In this document: piece after piece, positions 11,801 to 23,709 of the stretch
Position numbering within the stretch: the first letter of the stretch is position 1
Layout: each line of letters opens with the position of its first letter
Source of the DNA: Luidia sarsii
Lineage: Eukaryota; Echinodermata; Asteroidea; Paxillosida; Luidiidae
Direction: 5' to 3'
Assembly (NCBI GenBank): GCA_949987565.1
Contig: OX465103.1
Span: 10,305,149 to 10,369,148, forward strand
Length of the DNA: 64,000 nt
The notes under the pieces: generated by a model
Seen by the model: the letters and a program-made list of their open reading frames with translations, nothing else
Database searches by the model: none
Told to the model about the DNA's origin: nothing
Translations under genes and position numbers: made by a program

Positions 11801-14800
11801 ACTGAGACATTCTTTGCCATGACCAAGCTGTTCCAGTCCAATGACGTGAGTTCCACTCCCCAGGTTCCTTGATGTTCCTCAGACTCTCATCGGGGGAGGA
11901 TGCATCTTCTTCATTCTCAGCCTCCTCTGGCAATTCCTTCCTAGAGCCGGCCCTGGCACGGGCTTCATCTAAGCTCAACAGCTGTCAAGCTTGAAGGCTC
12001 TGTTTTGTCATTAGGAATAGACTATGTTCTTAGAATCTGTATCCAAAAGCGTGTATTTTTTTCTCTGACTTTGAAGTAAATGTTCAATGTGATTTTTTTT
12101 TTATACTAAATTCAAGGTTGTATAAAAATATTGCAATCAGCTTACTGACTTCACCAAAATATCAGAACTCTCTGAAACTCACCAAATTCCTGGTCCAAAA
12201 TCCTGGTTTTTTTTGTCGGTGGACATTTTTTGAAATTGTTCAAAGATTCTCAGTCAGGTTTTCCTTTATTTGTTGGACTGAAAACTGTGAAATTTAGAGG
12301 GCCTGACATATCGATCCTAGCAAGACCTTTCTCAGAGAGCCTTACTGCAAGGATGGAAATCTGAGGTCTAGTTTCGCAGACATCCTGTCAAGTTTTCATC
12401 CATTGCTTTCAGGTGATGCTCCGTAGGATGGTATACCTAGTCATCAAGGAGATGGCTAACATCGCTGAGGATGTCATCATAGTCACTAGTAGCCTGACCA
12501 AGGACATGACCGGCAAGGAGGACATGTACAGAGCTGCAGCTATCCGTGCTCTCTGCAAGATCACCGATGTGAGTTGTCATGATTCCTCAAGCCTCCTCAC
12601 TGTTAACCCTGTCACATGTTCAAACAAGCAGAGGAATGGATCAGATTTGAAGGTTTGCACGGTGGTAGCACGGTGGAAGGTTTGCAGTGACTCTACGTAC
12701 ATCATCTCTTGTGAAATTGAGTGTGGCTGTGAAAAGACCCGGTAACACAACGTTTTGGGCAAGGTGTGTTCTCTGCCCATTGTCAGGAGACTGACTCAGG
12801 AGATTGGGATTGATATAACACACTGGGATTGATATAACACACTGGGATTGATATATTTTTTAAAAATTGCACCTACAGACTACCATGCTTCAGGGTTTAG
12901 AGCGTTACATGAAGCAGGCCATCGTGGACAAGGTGCATAGCGTCTCCAGTGCAGCTCTGGCTTCTTCTCTGGTAAGAATAGATGTCTCAGACTACCCTGG
13001 CCTGTCCAGACTGAGCCTTAAGGTTCTTGCCTCGTCTGTAGTCCTTTCCTCTGGCCCAGGCTTAATTCTCACTGTTGCACAAGTGACTTGAGAAGCCACT
13101 AGCTAGTGGTTGCAGCCAATTGCCACAGACCCGTGTTTTATTTACAGCCATGTCTATTTACTGCCTTGGGCTACAAAGCACATATGAGATTAAGGAAGCC
13201 ACTAGCTAGTAGCTGCAGCCAATTCCCATAGACTTGTGTCTTATTTCCAGCCATAGATTTTTACGATAAGAAATTAGAATGTCAAGCAATTCACTGCAAA
13301 TGCCGTCCCGTTAAAAAAAAAACCCACTGCTGGCCAGTTGGAAGAATGATTAAGATAGAAGCCTGCATGTATCACCAGACTGACTGATAGATATTGTCAC
13401 GATGTCCATGTTAGCCCAACTGAGTATTAACAACTTAAAGATGCTCCTTCAAGACTACTCAGTTGGGAAGAGTGGATAAGCTTTTGCAGCAGCAATGACT
13501 ACATCAGATGCGATCCGTCTGATGAAAGTTTTGGATCTTTGTCTTGACAGCATCTGCTTAGCCAGAGTCCAGACGTGGTCAAGCGTTGGGTCAACGAGGC
13601 ACAGGAGGCAGCCACTAGTGATAACATCATGGTCCAGTACCATGCACTGGGCCTCATCTACCACATCCGTAAGAACGACCGGCTGGCTATCTCCAAGCTG
13701 GTCGGCAAGTACACACGAGGCGGTCTGAAGTCTCCCTATGCTACCTGTATGCTGGTGAGTAATGGAGGAGTTCTATTAGTTCTATGCATATAGAATGGCT
13801 GTCTAGTTTCAGTGGTTTGTAGACATAGGTGCATTTGATAAGCAAACGGGCCTACCTGGTTGGCCCTGACGTCATTACTCCTAATTATCCTGAGTGAAAT
13901 TAGGCTCATCAGTGTTCAATCAATGGTCTAAGCAGGAAAGCTAATAGAACTCACCACTAGAAACTTCCACTTAGTAGACAGCAGATATTTGACTGGCTTG
14001 AATGTGTATTCAAGGATTGATTTGTTTGTCTCCTTTAGATTCGTATTGCTTCAAAGCTCCTTGAAGACGATGAAGCTGGGTAAGTGTGGATCTGGGCCCA
14101 ATGTCATGGCTCTACTTACCGTTAGCATTCAATCGCTTCATGCAAGCACATATTCTGTGCTTAACATAAGCGTACTTCACGGCCAATATTATGTCTTGCT
14201 TAGGTTAGGTTGGCGGCTATGCCGTGCTCGTCAGATGTTGCACCCTTAACGCATGGTGTGATATTCTTTACTCTCACCTCAGGAATGACAGTCCTTTGTT
14301 TGACTTTATCGAGGGTTGTCTGCGCCACAAGAGTGAGGTGAGTCTACCGGAATGCTTCCTCCCACACTCCAATGAGTGCTCTTAGTCTAAGAACCATCAA
14401 ACCGACGCTAATCACTTGTGACTCTATGCACTGAAGTCACATTTTCCATGACTAAGACTGTGTCTGAAACAGGCGTCTAGAGCTAGTTCTTGGTCTTCCC
14501 CCTATTGGAGACCATTGAAGACCATTGCCCTAGCTGTAGCTCTGGAAGCCCGTTTCAGACACGGCCTTAGTCTCCTGACAACAGGCAGAGTTGTCACCAG
14601 CTCTTTTCAGAGCCGCACTCCGTCTCAAAGGAGATGCGTTACATGGTGTCACCGCAAAGCTTCCACTCGGACTGAAGTCTCCATAGCAAACAACTCGTAC
14701 TCAGACCAACTGACTCAGGTTTGGACTCAAGACTCAACTTGCATTGCTTGAGACTCAATCAAGAAAATGCCCAGGTCGGTCTTATCTCTTAAGCAGCAGC

Positions 14801-17800
14801 CCAAGTCACGAGTCATCCAACTTTGTCTAGTGGATTCAGCTTTGATAGGCACAATTAAATCCCACCTGAGCTGCCTGTATTTTTTTCTGGCAGGCAATCG
14901 GGCAAAACATTGGGCATACAGTCATCATTTCACGTGCGGTCCGAGAAACCCCATTGAGCTACATTCTCACTAAAGACAAATGTTGGTTTTCCGTTTGGTC
15001 GCAGATGGTTATCTACGAGGCTGCCAATGCCATTGTCAACATGAAGAATACGACGGCCAGGGAGCTAGCCCCTGCTGTCTCTGTCCTACAGCTGTTCCTC
15101 AGCTCCCCCAAGCCAACTCTACGATTTGCTGCTACCAAGACACTCAATAGGGTGAGTAGACTCTTATTAGAAGACACTCAATAGGGTGAGTAGACTCTTA
15201 TTAGAAGACACTCAATAGGGTGAGTAGACTCTTATTAGAAGACACTCAATAGGGTGAGTAGACTCTTATTAGAAGACACTCAATAAGGTGAGTAGACTCT
15301 TATTAGAAGACACTCAATAGGGTGAGTAGACTCTTATTAGAAGACACTCAATAGGGTGAGTAGACTCTTATTAGAAGACACTCAATAGGGTGAGTAGACT
15401 CTTATTAGAAGACACTCAATAGGGTGAGTAGACTCTTATTAGAAGACACTCAATAGGGTGAGTAGACTCTTATTATAAGACACTCAATAGGGTGAGTAGA
15501 CTCTTATTATAAGACACTCAATAGGGTGAGTAGACTCTTATTAGAAGACACTCAATAGGGTGAGTAGACTCTTATTAGAAGACACTCAATAGGGTGAGTA
15601 GACTCTTATTAGAAGACACTCAATAGGGTGAGTAGACTCTTATTAGAAGACACTCAATAGGGTGAGTAGACTCTTATTAGAAGACAATACAGCTGAGCGC
15701 ACAGTAGTAGTTTAGCATAGCTGCCAACCATTTCTATTTTGGAGGAATCATTCCTCTTTGGGGGTAAGAAATTATCACTTTTTACAAGCTCTTGACATCA
15801 GATTGGAAATAAATAGGTATTCCTATGTAGTTTGCTCTGTGATTCAGGGATGTAAAACTTACGGAAATTTCCAGATTTCCGGAAATGGCGTGATTTTTTT
15901 CTTCAGATTTCTGGAAATGGCATTTTTAATTTTTTTTTATTTTATGTCAAACTGGTATCTCAACCTGCTAAATTTTATCTGTTAAAACCCTAAAAACTGA
16001 AGGGCGCCTGCACCCCTGCCGTGAATCTTGCAATCGCATCTCTTGGTCGCGTAAGCTCTCACTCGCAGTTGTACAATTTCTTGGCCTTCGGTGATTTTCA
16101 GGAAACGAGTTTGTCGGTCACGTACATCCCTTGTGATTCCTCTTTTCCTAATTTCCTTTAAGATACATGTAGTGTGGGCGGCTATGTAGTTAGACATGAA
16201 GTAGGACAAGCCCCTGTTGAATGGCTTCCTCTCCGACACAAAAATAATGTCTCAGTATCAACTCTTCTCATTGTTGACCTTGTCTGTCCTTCAGGTTGCC
16301 ATGACTCACCCTGCAGCGGTCACGGCCTGTAACCTAGACTTGGAGAACCTGATCACCGACGTCAACCGTAGCATCGCCACGCTGGCCATCACCACCCTCC
16401 TGAAGACGGGCAACGAGAGCAGCGTGGAGCGTCTGATGAAGCAGATTGGCACCTTCATGTCGGAGATCTCGGACGAGTTCAAGGTGGTGGTGGTGCAGGC
16501 TGTTCGCTCTCTCTGCACCAAGTTTCCTCGCAAGCACGGGGTCATGATGAGTTTCCTCTCCTCCATGCTGCGTGACGAGGTAACCCGGTCTCCGATTCCT
16601 AAGATTTAACCACCATATGCTTGGGAGATTGATTCCTCTCTGTGGAATCTCTACATGGACGGCCTTTGTGTAGTCACAGCTGTGAAGACAATACGGGTGA
16701 TTTACAATAGTGCGCCCTTAAGAGTTTGCAACGCAATGGCCAATCACAATGCGCAGAATCTGTCGACTTAGTGCATATCTTGGAAATGGGCAACCGATTC
16801 CACACAAATTGATTGGCAAATGTGTTGCAAACTCTTGATTCAAAACTATTTTGTATCGCTCGTATTGCTCTATTCAGTGTTTACCCAAGCTGCCACTGTT
16901 CAGCTAAATTAAATGGTAAATACACTTCAATACAACAATAAAATATATCTATTAAATGCATTCGTAGTGACCAACATGATGATGGACACAATGATGGACA
17001 AATCATTTAATAATTACTTCAAATCGAACATGAATGAATCAAATGCCATAACGAAAGAGATTGACAATGCAAGGAATTATTTATGATAGAGAATATATGT
17101 TCATAAGAGAATTTGTAAAGTTTCGTTTAAAATAAGGGAAAGATTTCAGGTTTTGCATCTCATCTAATTTTCATCTGATCCTTTTCTTGTGACTGATCAC
17201 GCTCAGGGAGGATTTGAGTACAAGCGCGCCATCGTGGACAGCATCATCGTCATCATCGAGGAGAATCCCGACGCTAAGGAGGCGGGACTGGCTCACCTGT
17301 GCGAGTTCATCGAGGACTGCGAGCATACCTCCCTGGCCACTCGCATCCTTCACCTCCTGGGCAGGGAGGGGCCCCGCACCCAGACACCTTCCAAGTACAT
17401 CCGCTACATCTTCAATCGCGTCATCCTGGAGAGCGAGGCCATCCGTGCTGGTCAGTCTCATGTCTCTTGTCTCTTGGGTTGTTGGGTTGGGGTTTTTTTT
17501 GGGGGGGGAGGGGAGGGGGAGGCAGTTAACATATGTTATAACCATCTCATATTTTAACCAGGGTTTGCCCTGCTTGACGTGATAAGCACCGAATGCCCAG
17601 TGCTCTGCCCGATACCTGCTCAGGATCTCATACTTAGGTTCGAATTATGTTCGAATTAAGTTAAATTTTCAAAACTTAGGAGGGCCTGATGTTATCCTGT
17701 GAATATTATGGAATATTAACAATAACATTAATGTTTATTTCTATTAACCTCAGTTGCATTTTTATTCAAATAGGTTCATTATTGGTTTTATAGTTTTTGT

Positions 17801-20800
17801 GATGTATTTTTGTCATTTTTGGTGTAGTTTATAACAAATCTGCCCCGCTTATGGTTGCTAATAAAATTAACCTTACCTATGTGAAAGGTCCTGCTAGGAT
17901 GAAAACATCAGGCCCTCCTTTGAGAAAGGTCCTGCTAGCAACAAAATGTTTTGATTTGATTGATCTTGTTCTTGCCTTCCTGTTTCAGCCGCTGTGAGTT
18001 CCTTAGCTAAGTTTGGTGCGCACTGCGAGGCCTTGCTTCCCAGCGTGATTGTCCTGCTGAAAAGGTAAACACCATGTCATCTTTTTTTGTTTTATCCCAG
18101 ACCCAGCAATTTTTTTTTAGGCAAATTGAAAAATGGCGAAGAAACATTTGCCTTGACCACTCTCTCTTACAAGGAGTTAACATCCGTCTCTCTTCTTCTT
18201 CTGCCTCTCAGACTCGCTCTCAGTCTCAATAGAGGTTTTTCAGTTACAAGCTTTTTGCCAGTCCGCGTTCAATTCATGCGGATGTACGCGGAACGCGCGC
18301 GCCTTCGTGTCATCAAATGTCCAATGGGAATACTCATTCAATATTTGCCTGTAGTAATGCTACTGCAGACATGCAGATTAGCCTCGTAAAAAACCCTGAT
18401 ACAAATCTGTATATTCAAAGTGCGATAAAGACGTAGCTAAAGTTCAGCAAATCTATTTGATGTCTCTCGACTCGGTCATCCATAAGGAGCCAGCTACAAT
18501 GTCTCATTATTCTGTCTTGTATCCATTGTTTAGATGTCTTCTGGATGGAGACGACGAGGTCCGGGACAGAGCCACCTTCTACCTGCGTGTCTTGGAGAAG
18601 CAGCAGAAGGCGCTCAACTCGGCCTACATCCTGAACGGCCTGTCCGTCTCCATCATCGGACTGGAGAGGGCGCTCCACCACTACACCCTCAACCCCTCCG
18701 AGGTCTCCTTTGACATCAAGACCGTTCCCTTGGAAACGCATCCCATCGCCGAGCAGAAGAAGCCAGGTAAATGTCTCAGGGCCTTATGGAGAAAGACAGT
18801 CGAAAAGACAGTTGAAATTATCTCAGGCCAGTTGAAGAACAGTCCTGGCTACCCAAAATAACAAAATCAAGCACTTCTCCCTGTGGTCAAGTAATTGATC
18901 TTTCAGTCACGGTTGTTATCTGGAAAAGTTCCAAGGAACGTTCTAGACCAGTAGACCAACATTGGGAGTAACCAGCATCCAGCGTTCTGCCTTTGGGAAA
19001 GGGCTCGGAGCTTCAGGCCCACTAGATATTTGACATTTGCATTGTGGTCATTTATGCCAGGAAGCATTTTTGTACTATTTTGAGATGCTGTCTCGTTTAT
19101 TGTTATCGAGTTGGTTTTTATCTTCTATTATCTTCTTTTTCTCTCTGTGTTAGATATGTTGCCGTCTGCCAAGCCCGCTGATAAGCCTAGCGCCCCAGCA
19201 CAGGAGATCTATGCAGGTAGGTTAGATAGGGGATGGAGGCTCGTGCCTTGCTTCAGACTTGTCACCCCTCACAGTTCTATTTGTCAGCCTTGGCTGGCAG
19301 TCTATCACCAATAGGGGATGGAGGCTCGTGCCTTGCTTCAGACTTATCACCCCTCCCAGTTCTATTTGTCAGCCTTGGCTTGCAGTCTAACACCAATAGG
19401 GATGGAGGCTCATGCTTTGCTTCAGACTTGTCACCCCTCCCAGTTCTATATGTCAGCCTTGGCTGGCAGTCTACCACCATTAGGGGATGGAGGCTCATGC
19501 CCTGCTTCAGACTTGTCACCCCTCCTAGTTCTATATGTCAGCCTTGGCTGGCAGTCTACCACCAGTAGGGGATGGAGGCTCATGCCTTGCTTCAGACTTG
19601 TCACCCCTCCCAGTTCTATATGTCAGCCTTGGCTGGCAGTCTACCACCAATAGGGGATGGAGGCTCATGCCTTGCTTCAGACTAGTCACCCCTCACAGTT
19701 CTATTTGTCAGCCTTGGCTGGCAGTCTACCACCAATAGGGATGGAGGCTCGTGCCTTGCTTCAGACTTGTCACCCCTCTCAGTTCTATATGTCAGCCTTG
19801 GCTGGCAGTCTACCACCAATAGGGGATGGAGGCTCATGCCTTGCTTCAGACTTGTCACCCCTCACAGTTCTATTTGTCAGCCTTGGCTGGCAGTCTATCA
19901 CCAATAGGGGATGGAGGCTCATGCCTTGCTTCAGACTTGTCACCCCTCACAGTTCTATTTGTCAGCCTTGGCTGGGAGTCTATCACCAATAGGGGATGGT
20001 GGCTCATGCCTTGCTTCAGACTTGTCACCCCTCACAGTTCTATTTGTCAGCCTTGGCTGGGAGTCTATCACCAATAGGGGATGGAGGCTCGTGCCTTGCT
20101 TCAGACTTGTCACCCCTCACAGCTCTATTTGTCAGCCTTGGCTGGCAGTCTATCACCAATAGGGGATGGAGGCTCATGACTTGCTTCAGACTTGTCGGAC
20201 TAGTCACCCCTCCCAGTTCTATCCACATCCATCATATCCCTTCAATCAATTCCATTTCTTCCCACAGAGCAACTGGCCGCCATCCCACAATTTGCCACCC
20301 TCGGTCCCCTATTCAAATCCTCAAAGCCGGTGGAGTTGACTGAGGCAGAGACGGAGTACATGGTGCGATGTATCAAGCACACCTTTGCTGAGAATATTGT
20401 GTTCCAGGTACGTACCCTGACCCTGTGCACTCCCAGCTATGGTCCTCCCCACAGTCCTCATTTTTCAAAGACTAGGACGATATTTTTCATGACATGATTG
20501 ACGGATTGAGCCGAGAGTTATGCAGGTGTGCTATTTTATGTATATGTTGAGTTTGACATAGTATGGAAGCAATTTGTTGAGGTTGAATTATGCTATAACC
20601 ATTCCTTCTGTATGGTTGTATAGTGCTCCCTGACTATTCTTTCTGTATGGTTGTATAACTCTGTCCATACCCTATGTATGGTTGTATAGCTCTTTGACCA
20701 TTCCTTCTGTACAGTTGTGTTGCTATCTTACCATTCCTTGTGTACGGTTGTCCATTTGTCAACCCCACAGTTTGACTGCACCAATACACTGAATGACCAG

Positions 20801-23709
20801 CTCCTTGAGAATGTGACCGTGCACATGGAGACAGGGGATGGTTACGAGACGGTGTGCTATGTACCCGCACCGTGTCTCAAATACAACCAGCCTGGAGTCA
20901 CCTATACCTGTGTGACCATGCCAGAAGACCCTACTTCAGGTAGGTTCACAACCCGCATCACGGCGGGCCCCATTTTCAGTGCCCATGATTTCACAAAGCC
21001 TTACGATGTATCGTAACTCAACTTACGAGGAACATCCATCAAAGTTGAGATAGGCTGTTTGGTTTCTGTGCATTGCTCATCTTCTTGCGATGGATCATAA
21101 GTTATGATGAGTTTGGGGAAATTGACTGCTACGACCGTATAAATCTGTGAAATGTATCAGTAAGTGTACACTATGTGTACAAGTGAGTCTAACCTGGCAC
21201 AGTTAGGATGTCAGTGTGGCTTTTGTCAAGGGATTATCCACCCGGAAAAAGGACCCAATTGTGTGTAGTCAGTGGAGCATAGAATGAGTGTGTTATTCAG
21301 AGGGCCTGTCACAATGCAACACCATCAAATTCAAAGATCACGGCGCCAAGTGGTTAAGCTTAAATCTTTGGTGAACGCAGCACCCCCCACTATACAGATT
21401 CATATCCATGACTTGTATGGCCTGAAATGTACTGAAGATAGAGGGCCTGGTGGCCCTGATCCTGGATATAGCCATGGACAAGATTTCATTGTTGGATGGT
21501 GTTGTATTCCTCTCTCCGCAGTGACTGCTACCTTCACCAATACCTTGAAGTTCTTGGTGAAGGACTGTGATCCCAACACTGGGGAACCAGACGATGACGG
21601 CTATGAGGACGAATATGTGGTGAGTCCATGTCTTCACCTCAAACTATACTCTCCATACAATGTCAACATCAGCCCAAAGGAGTCCCTCCCATCAGGATCC
21701 CGCCAATCACGGCCATTCTGGCCGTGTCTTCAATCCTCTGCATGCTGGAGTCAGCTGGTGCAAAGCCCTAACGGCCAAATGGGGTTTTAACACTGAAGGT
21801 CAAGCAGTATGTGAATGTGGAGATGAGGAGACCATGAATCATCTTCTGGAATGTCCACTTTTGCCCAATCCTTGTACCCAAGCTGACCTTACTACACTCA
21901 ACGCCTAATGGGGCCGCCTGCATCCAATGTTTGTTAGGTCGAGTTTAAGTGAGAGAAAGGACCCGAGAAGAAGATGCTCTCCATCAAATATACTCGCCAC
22001 AAACTATACTGTATTATACTCACCACCAACTATACTCACCACAAACTACAAGCTGATGTCTGGCAGTCTCTAGGACTGTCAAATGAATTCTCTATTAAAG
22101 GAGTCAATGGAAACTGATTGGAATTTTTCTCTCTCTCTCTCCCTCTGTCCTTCTCTCTCACTGCCCCCTTCAGCTTGAGGATACCGAGATCACTGTTGCT
22201 GACCATGTCCAGCGTGTTATGAAGCCCAACTTCTTGGCCTCATGGGAGGAGGTTGGGGAGGAGAATGAGGTGGATGAGACCTTTGCCCTGTCTGTCAAAA
22301 CCCTGGAAGGTTAGCAACAGTATTTTTCATATTTTAGTTTTAATTGAAAATCCAATTTTAAATTTTACTTAACTTTTTTCCATTCTGTAATTTTACCTAT
22401 TTTATTTTTTTCCTCATGTTTAATTATCCCATTTTAATTTTTTTTCCTGATTCCCCTGTTTTTAATTTCCACAGATTTTCATTCATTTTCCTAGTTGTGT
22501 ATTTGTCTATAAGTATTTATTTTTTGTTACCATTTTTCACTTTTTATATATATATATACACATGTATATATATTCATATATTTTTAGCTTTTCCGCCGCT
22601 TCCAGGGAAGCGGAAAAGCTATATCTGTTGTTCAGCTTTTTCTTAGTCTTCTTCTTCTTCTCCCCCAAAGCCCATAGACAATGCACAGGGGTTTTGTAAG
22701 CACGACTTTGGTCATTGAACAGACTTGGATTTTTTTCAAACGTGGCAAATGCATAAAGCCCATGCTGAAATTGATCCTAAACACCTTGATGTCATCATGA
22801 CGTCATCCCGTGTCACGTGACCTTGCTTTGAAGGGGCAAATTTCAAAATCCATTAAAAGCAAAAGTGCAAGTTCGTTTGGTTTCAACTTTGCACTGTATC
22901 TAAGTTGGGAAAAGGTGTATCCAAAAATTGCCATCGATTGACCGTGACGTCATCTCATGAATATTTATGAGGTCATGAACTTTTCAGATTTTCACATTGA
23001 AATGAGCATATTTGGCCAACGGAGCGAGATTTTTTTCATTTTTTCTTTGATATCTATTGGGGACATGGTTTAGAAAAACCTTCCGGAGCCAAAATGTCGT
23101 TACGCAATCATGACGTCATCAAAATGTGTGATTTTAAAACACATATAAGGCATTGGCCGATCATCTCGAAATTTGGTATGTAGTTAGCTATCGTGCTAGA
23201 CATTCCAAATCTAAAGTTTGGAACCGAAGGACCATTGTTTATATTTTTTATGAATTTTTGAATACCACACTCGAGTCCCATAGGCTTTGGGCACAAAATA
23301 TGTACATGCGTTTTGGAGTAGGAATGGGGCTATTCTATGACTTGTTACAAACAGAAGCGGAAAAGCTCTATGCTCTGTTTCACAACAGACATATATTTCT
23401 CGTTTCCTCTTTTTTTTCTTTTTTCCTCTCCATGTTTCGCTGACTTTTTATTTTCCTTTTGGGTTTTTCATTTTCACAGAGGCTGTTAAGAACATCATAG
23501 GTTTTCTGGGCATGCAACCGTGTGAGCGTTCAGACAAAGTGAACGAAGGCAAAAGCTCCCATACTTTGTGTCTGGCTGGTGTCTTCCGCGGTGGTTACGA
23601 CGTCCTGGTACGTGCCAGACTAGTCCTGCAAGACACGGTCACCATGCAGATCAATGTCCGAAGCACCGACCCTACAGTCAGCGAGATCATATCTTGCGCC
23701 GTCGGTTAA
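8832..23709 (+). CDS. COPG: Coatomer subunit gamma (COPI coat)
   Basis: Twenty exons: 8832-8865, 9713-9765, 10928-11008, 11774-11845, 12413-12568, 12879-12971, 13551-13754, 14039-14079, 14283-14337, 15005-15151, 16295-16579, 17207-17450, 17989-18064, 18534-18766, 19154-19216, 20268-20407, 20771-20939, 21522-21619, 22174-22309 and 23480-23709. Every phase matches, giving 869 residues against about 874 in human COPG1. It is the large gamma subunit of the COPI coat, which recruits Arf1-bound membrane and cargo for Golgi-to-ER and intra-Golgi transport. Residues 1 to about 530 are the HEAT-repeat adaptin trunk ([30 protein letters not shown]); the rest is a linker and the gamma appendage ([25 protein letters not shown]), ending near FRGGYDVLV. 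The start [11 protein letters not shown] matches the family; an in-frame ATG six bases upstream (8826) would add Met-His. Intron 10 begins with a copied splice donor array (15138-15681). One gene cannot be assigned to COPG1 or COPG2, a vertebrate split. Confidence 0.97.
9164..9346. mobile_element. Foldback MITE in COPG intron 1
   Basis: Arms 9164-9209 and about 9301-9346 are reverse complements over roughly 46 bp with two mismatches, starting CGCAGTGGCTGTTGTTACGG. The interior is about 90 bp and non-coding. I see no clear target duplication. Confidence 0.65.
9940..10165. mobile_element. MITE family A, copy 1 (COPG intron 2)
   Basis: The block running from GTGTATATTCACCCGGCAGC through ACTCTGATTGG, ATGAATATGCATAAACA and CAATTGGCCAATCAGA to GGGTGAACATAACCTGCC recurs at 51757-52035 in MRPL42 intron 2. 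The halves are partly inverted (ATTCATGAACACTC with ACATGAATATGC), so it is a foldback-type non-autonomous element. A shorter fragment lies near 9466-9545. Confidence 0.6.
11373..11683. mobile_element. hAT-like non-autonomous element (COPG intron 3)
   Basis: The ends CAGGGCTCGAATT and ATTTCGAGCCCTG are inverted repeats of the form common in animal hAT elements. ATGAT is found directly on both outer sides. The interior repeats the block CTAGAC/GGTCTAGT and has no open frame of note. A hAT should leave an 8-bp duplication, which I do not see intact. Confidence 0.5.
12803..12862. repeat. 22-bp minisatellite before COPG exon 6
   Basis: GGGATTGATATAACACACT is repeated about three times, ending about 17 bases before the 3' splice site of exon 6 (exon starts 12879). 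It is one of several short tandem arrays placed against a splice site in this window. Confidence 0.75.
14450..14573. mobile_element. Short MITE in COPG intron 9
   Basis: GACTAAGACTGTGTCTGAAA at the left and its diverged reverse complement (TTTCAGACACGGCCTTAGTC) at the right enclose about 80 bp, with a second inner inverted pair (AGAGCTAG/CTAGCTGTAGCTCT). It is non-coding. Confidence 0.5.
15138..15681 (+). repeat. 16-copy tandem array of a functional 5' splice site (COPG exon 10/intron 10)
   Basis: A 34-bp unit (AGACACTCAATAGGGTGAGT plus AGACTCTTATTAGA) is repeated 16 times almost perfectly. The first copy starts inside exon 10: its AATAGG is coding (Asn-Arg) and its GTGAGT at 15152 is the splice donor. 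Every later copy carries the same exon end and donor; one reads AATAAGGTGAGT, with the donor intact. Because 34 is not a multiple of 3, copy 2 is read as ACT CAA TAG, so using any later donor adds a stop before the junction. The near-identity of copies suggests recent expansion. Confidence 0.95.
15846..16134. mobile_element. MITE family B, copy 1 (COPG intron 10)
   Basis: Starts GGGATGTAAAACTTACGGAA and ends GTCACGTACATCCC, a short inverted end pair. The interior block GTTAAAACCCTAAAAACTGA plus GGGCGCCTGCACCCCTGCCG recurs in ACTR8 intron 8 at 31889-32174. It is non-coding. Confidence 0.6.
17880..17945. repeat. CCTGCTAGGAT foldback family fragment (COPG intron 12)
   Basis: Contains GAAAGGTCCTGCTAGGATGA and AAACATCAGGCCCTCC. 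This family is one of the most frequent in the window: other copies or halves lie near 5083, 10345, 12297, 27280, 27780, 31780-31875, 37600-37705, 45594, 48885-48945, 54252-54370, 55515, 58545-58605, 58789-58915 and 60095-60200. Confidence 0.6.
19229..20225 (+). repeat. 85-bp minisatellite, about 12 copies (COPG intron 15)
   Basis: A unit of 84-85 bp (GGGATGGAGGCTCATGCCTT, then GCTTCAGACTTGTCACCCCT and TTGGCTGGCAGTCTATCACC) begins 12 bases after the donor of exon 15 (exon ends 19216) and runs almost to the acceptor of exon 16 (20268). Each unit includes a CCCCTCACAG or CCCCTCCCAG, which looks like a 3' splice site. A 1-mod-3 unit with few stops makes a series of overlapping open frames of up to 111 codons ([18 protein letters not shown]) that are repeat artefacts. 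Confidence 0.9.
20590..20765 (+). repeat. Degenerate minisatellite before COPG exon 17
   Basis: About five diverged copies of a 35-45 bp unit holding ACCATTCCTTCTGTATGGTT and GTATAGCTCT end within ten bases of the acceptor of exon 17 (20771). The T-rich repeats may serve as its polypyrimidine tract. Confidence 0.6.
21655..22060 (+). mobile_element. Non-LTR retrotransposon 3' fragment (COPG intron 18)
   Basis: The frame 21660-21908 ends with [18 protein letters not shown] and [11 protein letters not shown], the CxCG-TMxHLLxCP motif found at the C-terminus of many animal non-LTR reverse transcriptases. No catalytic region is present, so only a 5'-truncated tail remains, followed by a short tandem CTCACCACAAACTATA tract. 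Confidence 0.65.
22586..23400. mobile_element. Repeat bounded by AAGCGGAAAAGCT (COPG intron 19)
   Basis: The left edge has a hairpin (AGCTTTTCC GCC GCTTCC, then GGAAGCGGAAAAGCT), followed by ATATCTGTTGTTC. The right edge repeats GAAGCGGAAAAGCT and CTGTTTCACAACAGAC. Between lie GACGTCA-rich, non-coding sequences. A TA microsatellite (22540-22580) precedes it. It looks like an inserted element of about 800 bp; the class is unknown. Confidence 0.45.

Noticed and set aside
15138..15681. CRISPR-like array
   Set aside because: There are no unique spacers; units are directly abutting and overlap a coding exon of a eukaryotic gene.
19233..20343. A run of 67-115 codon open frames that look like a repetitive protein ([18 protein letters not shown])
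   Set aside because: They arise from the 85-bp intronic array of COPG, which lies between two well-defined exons.
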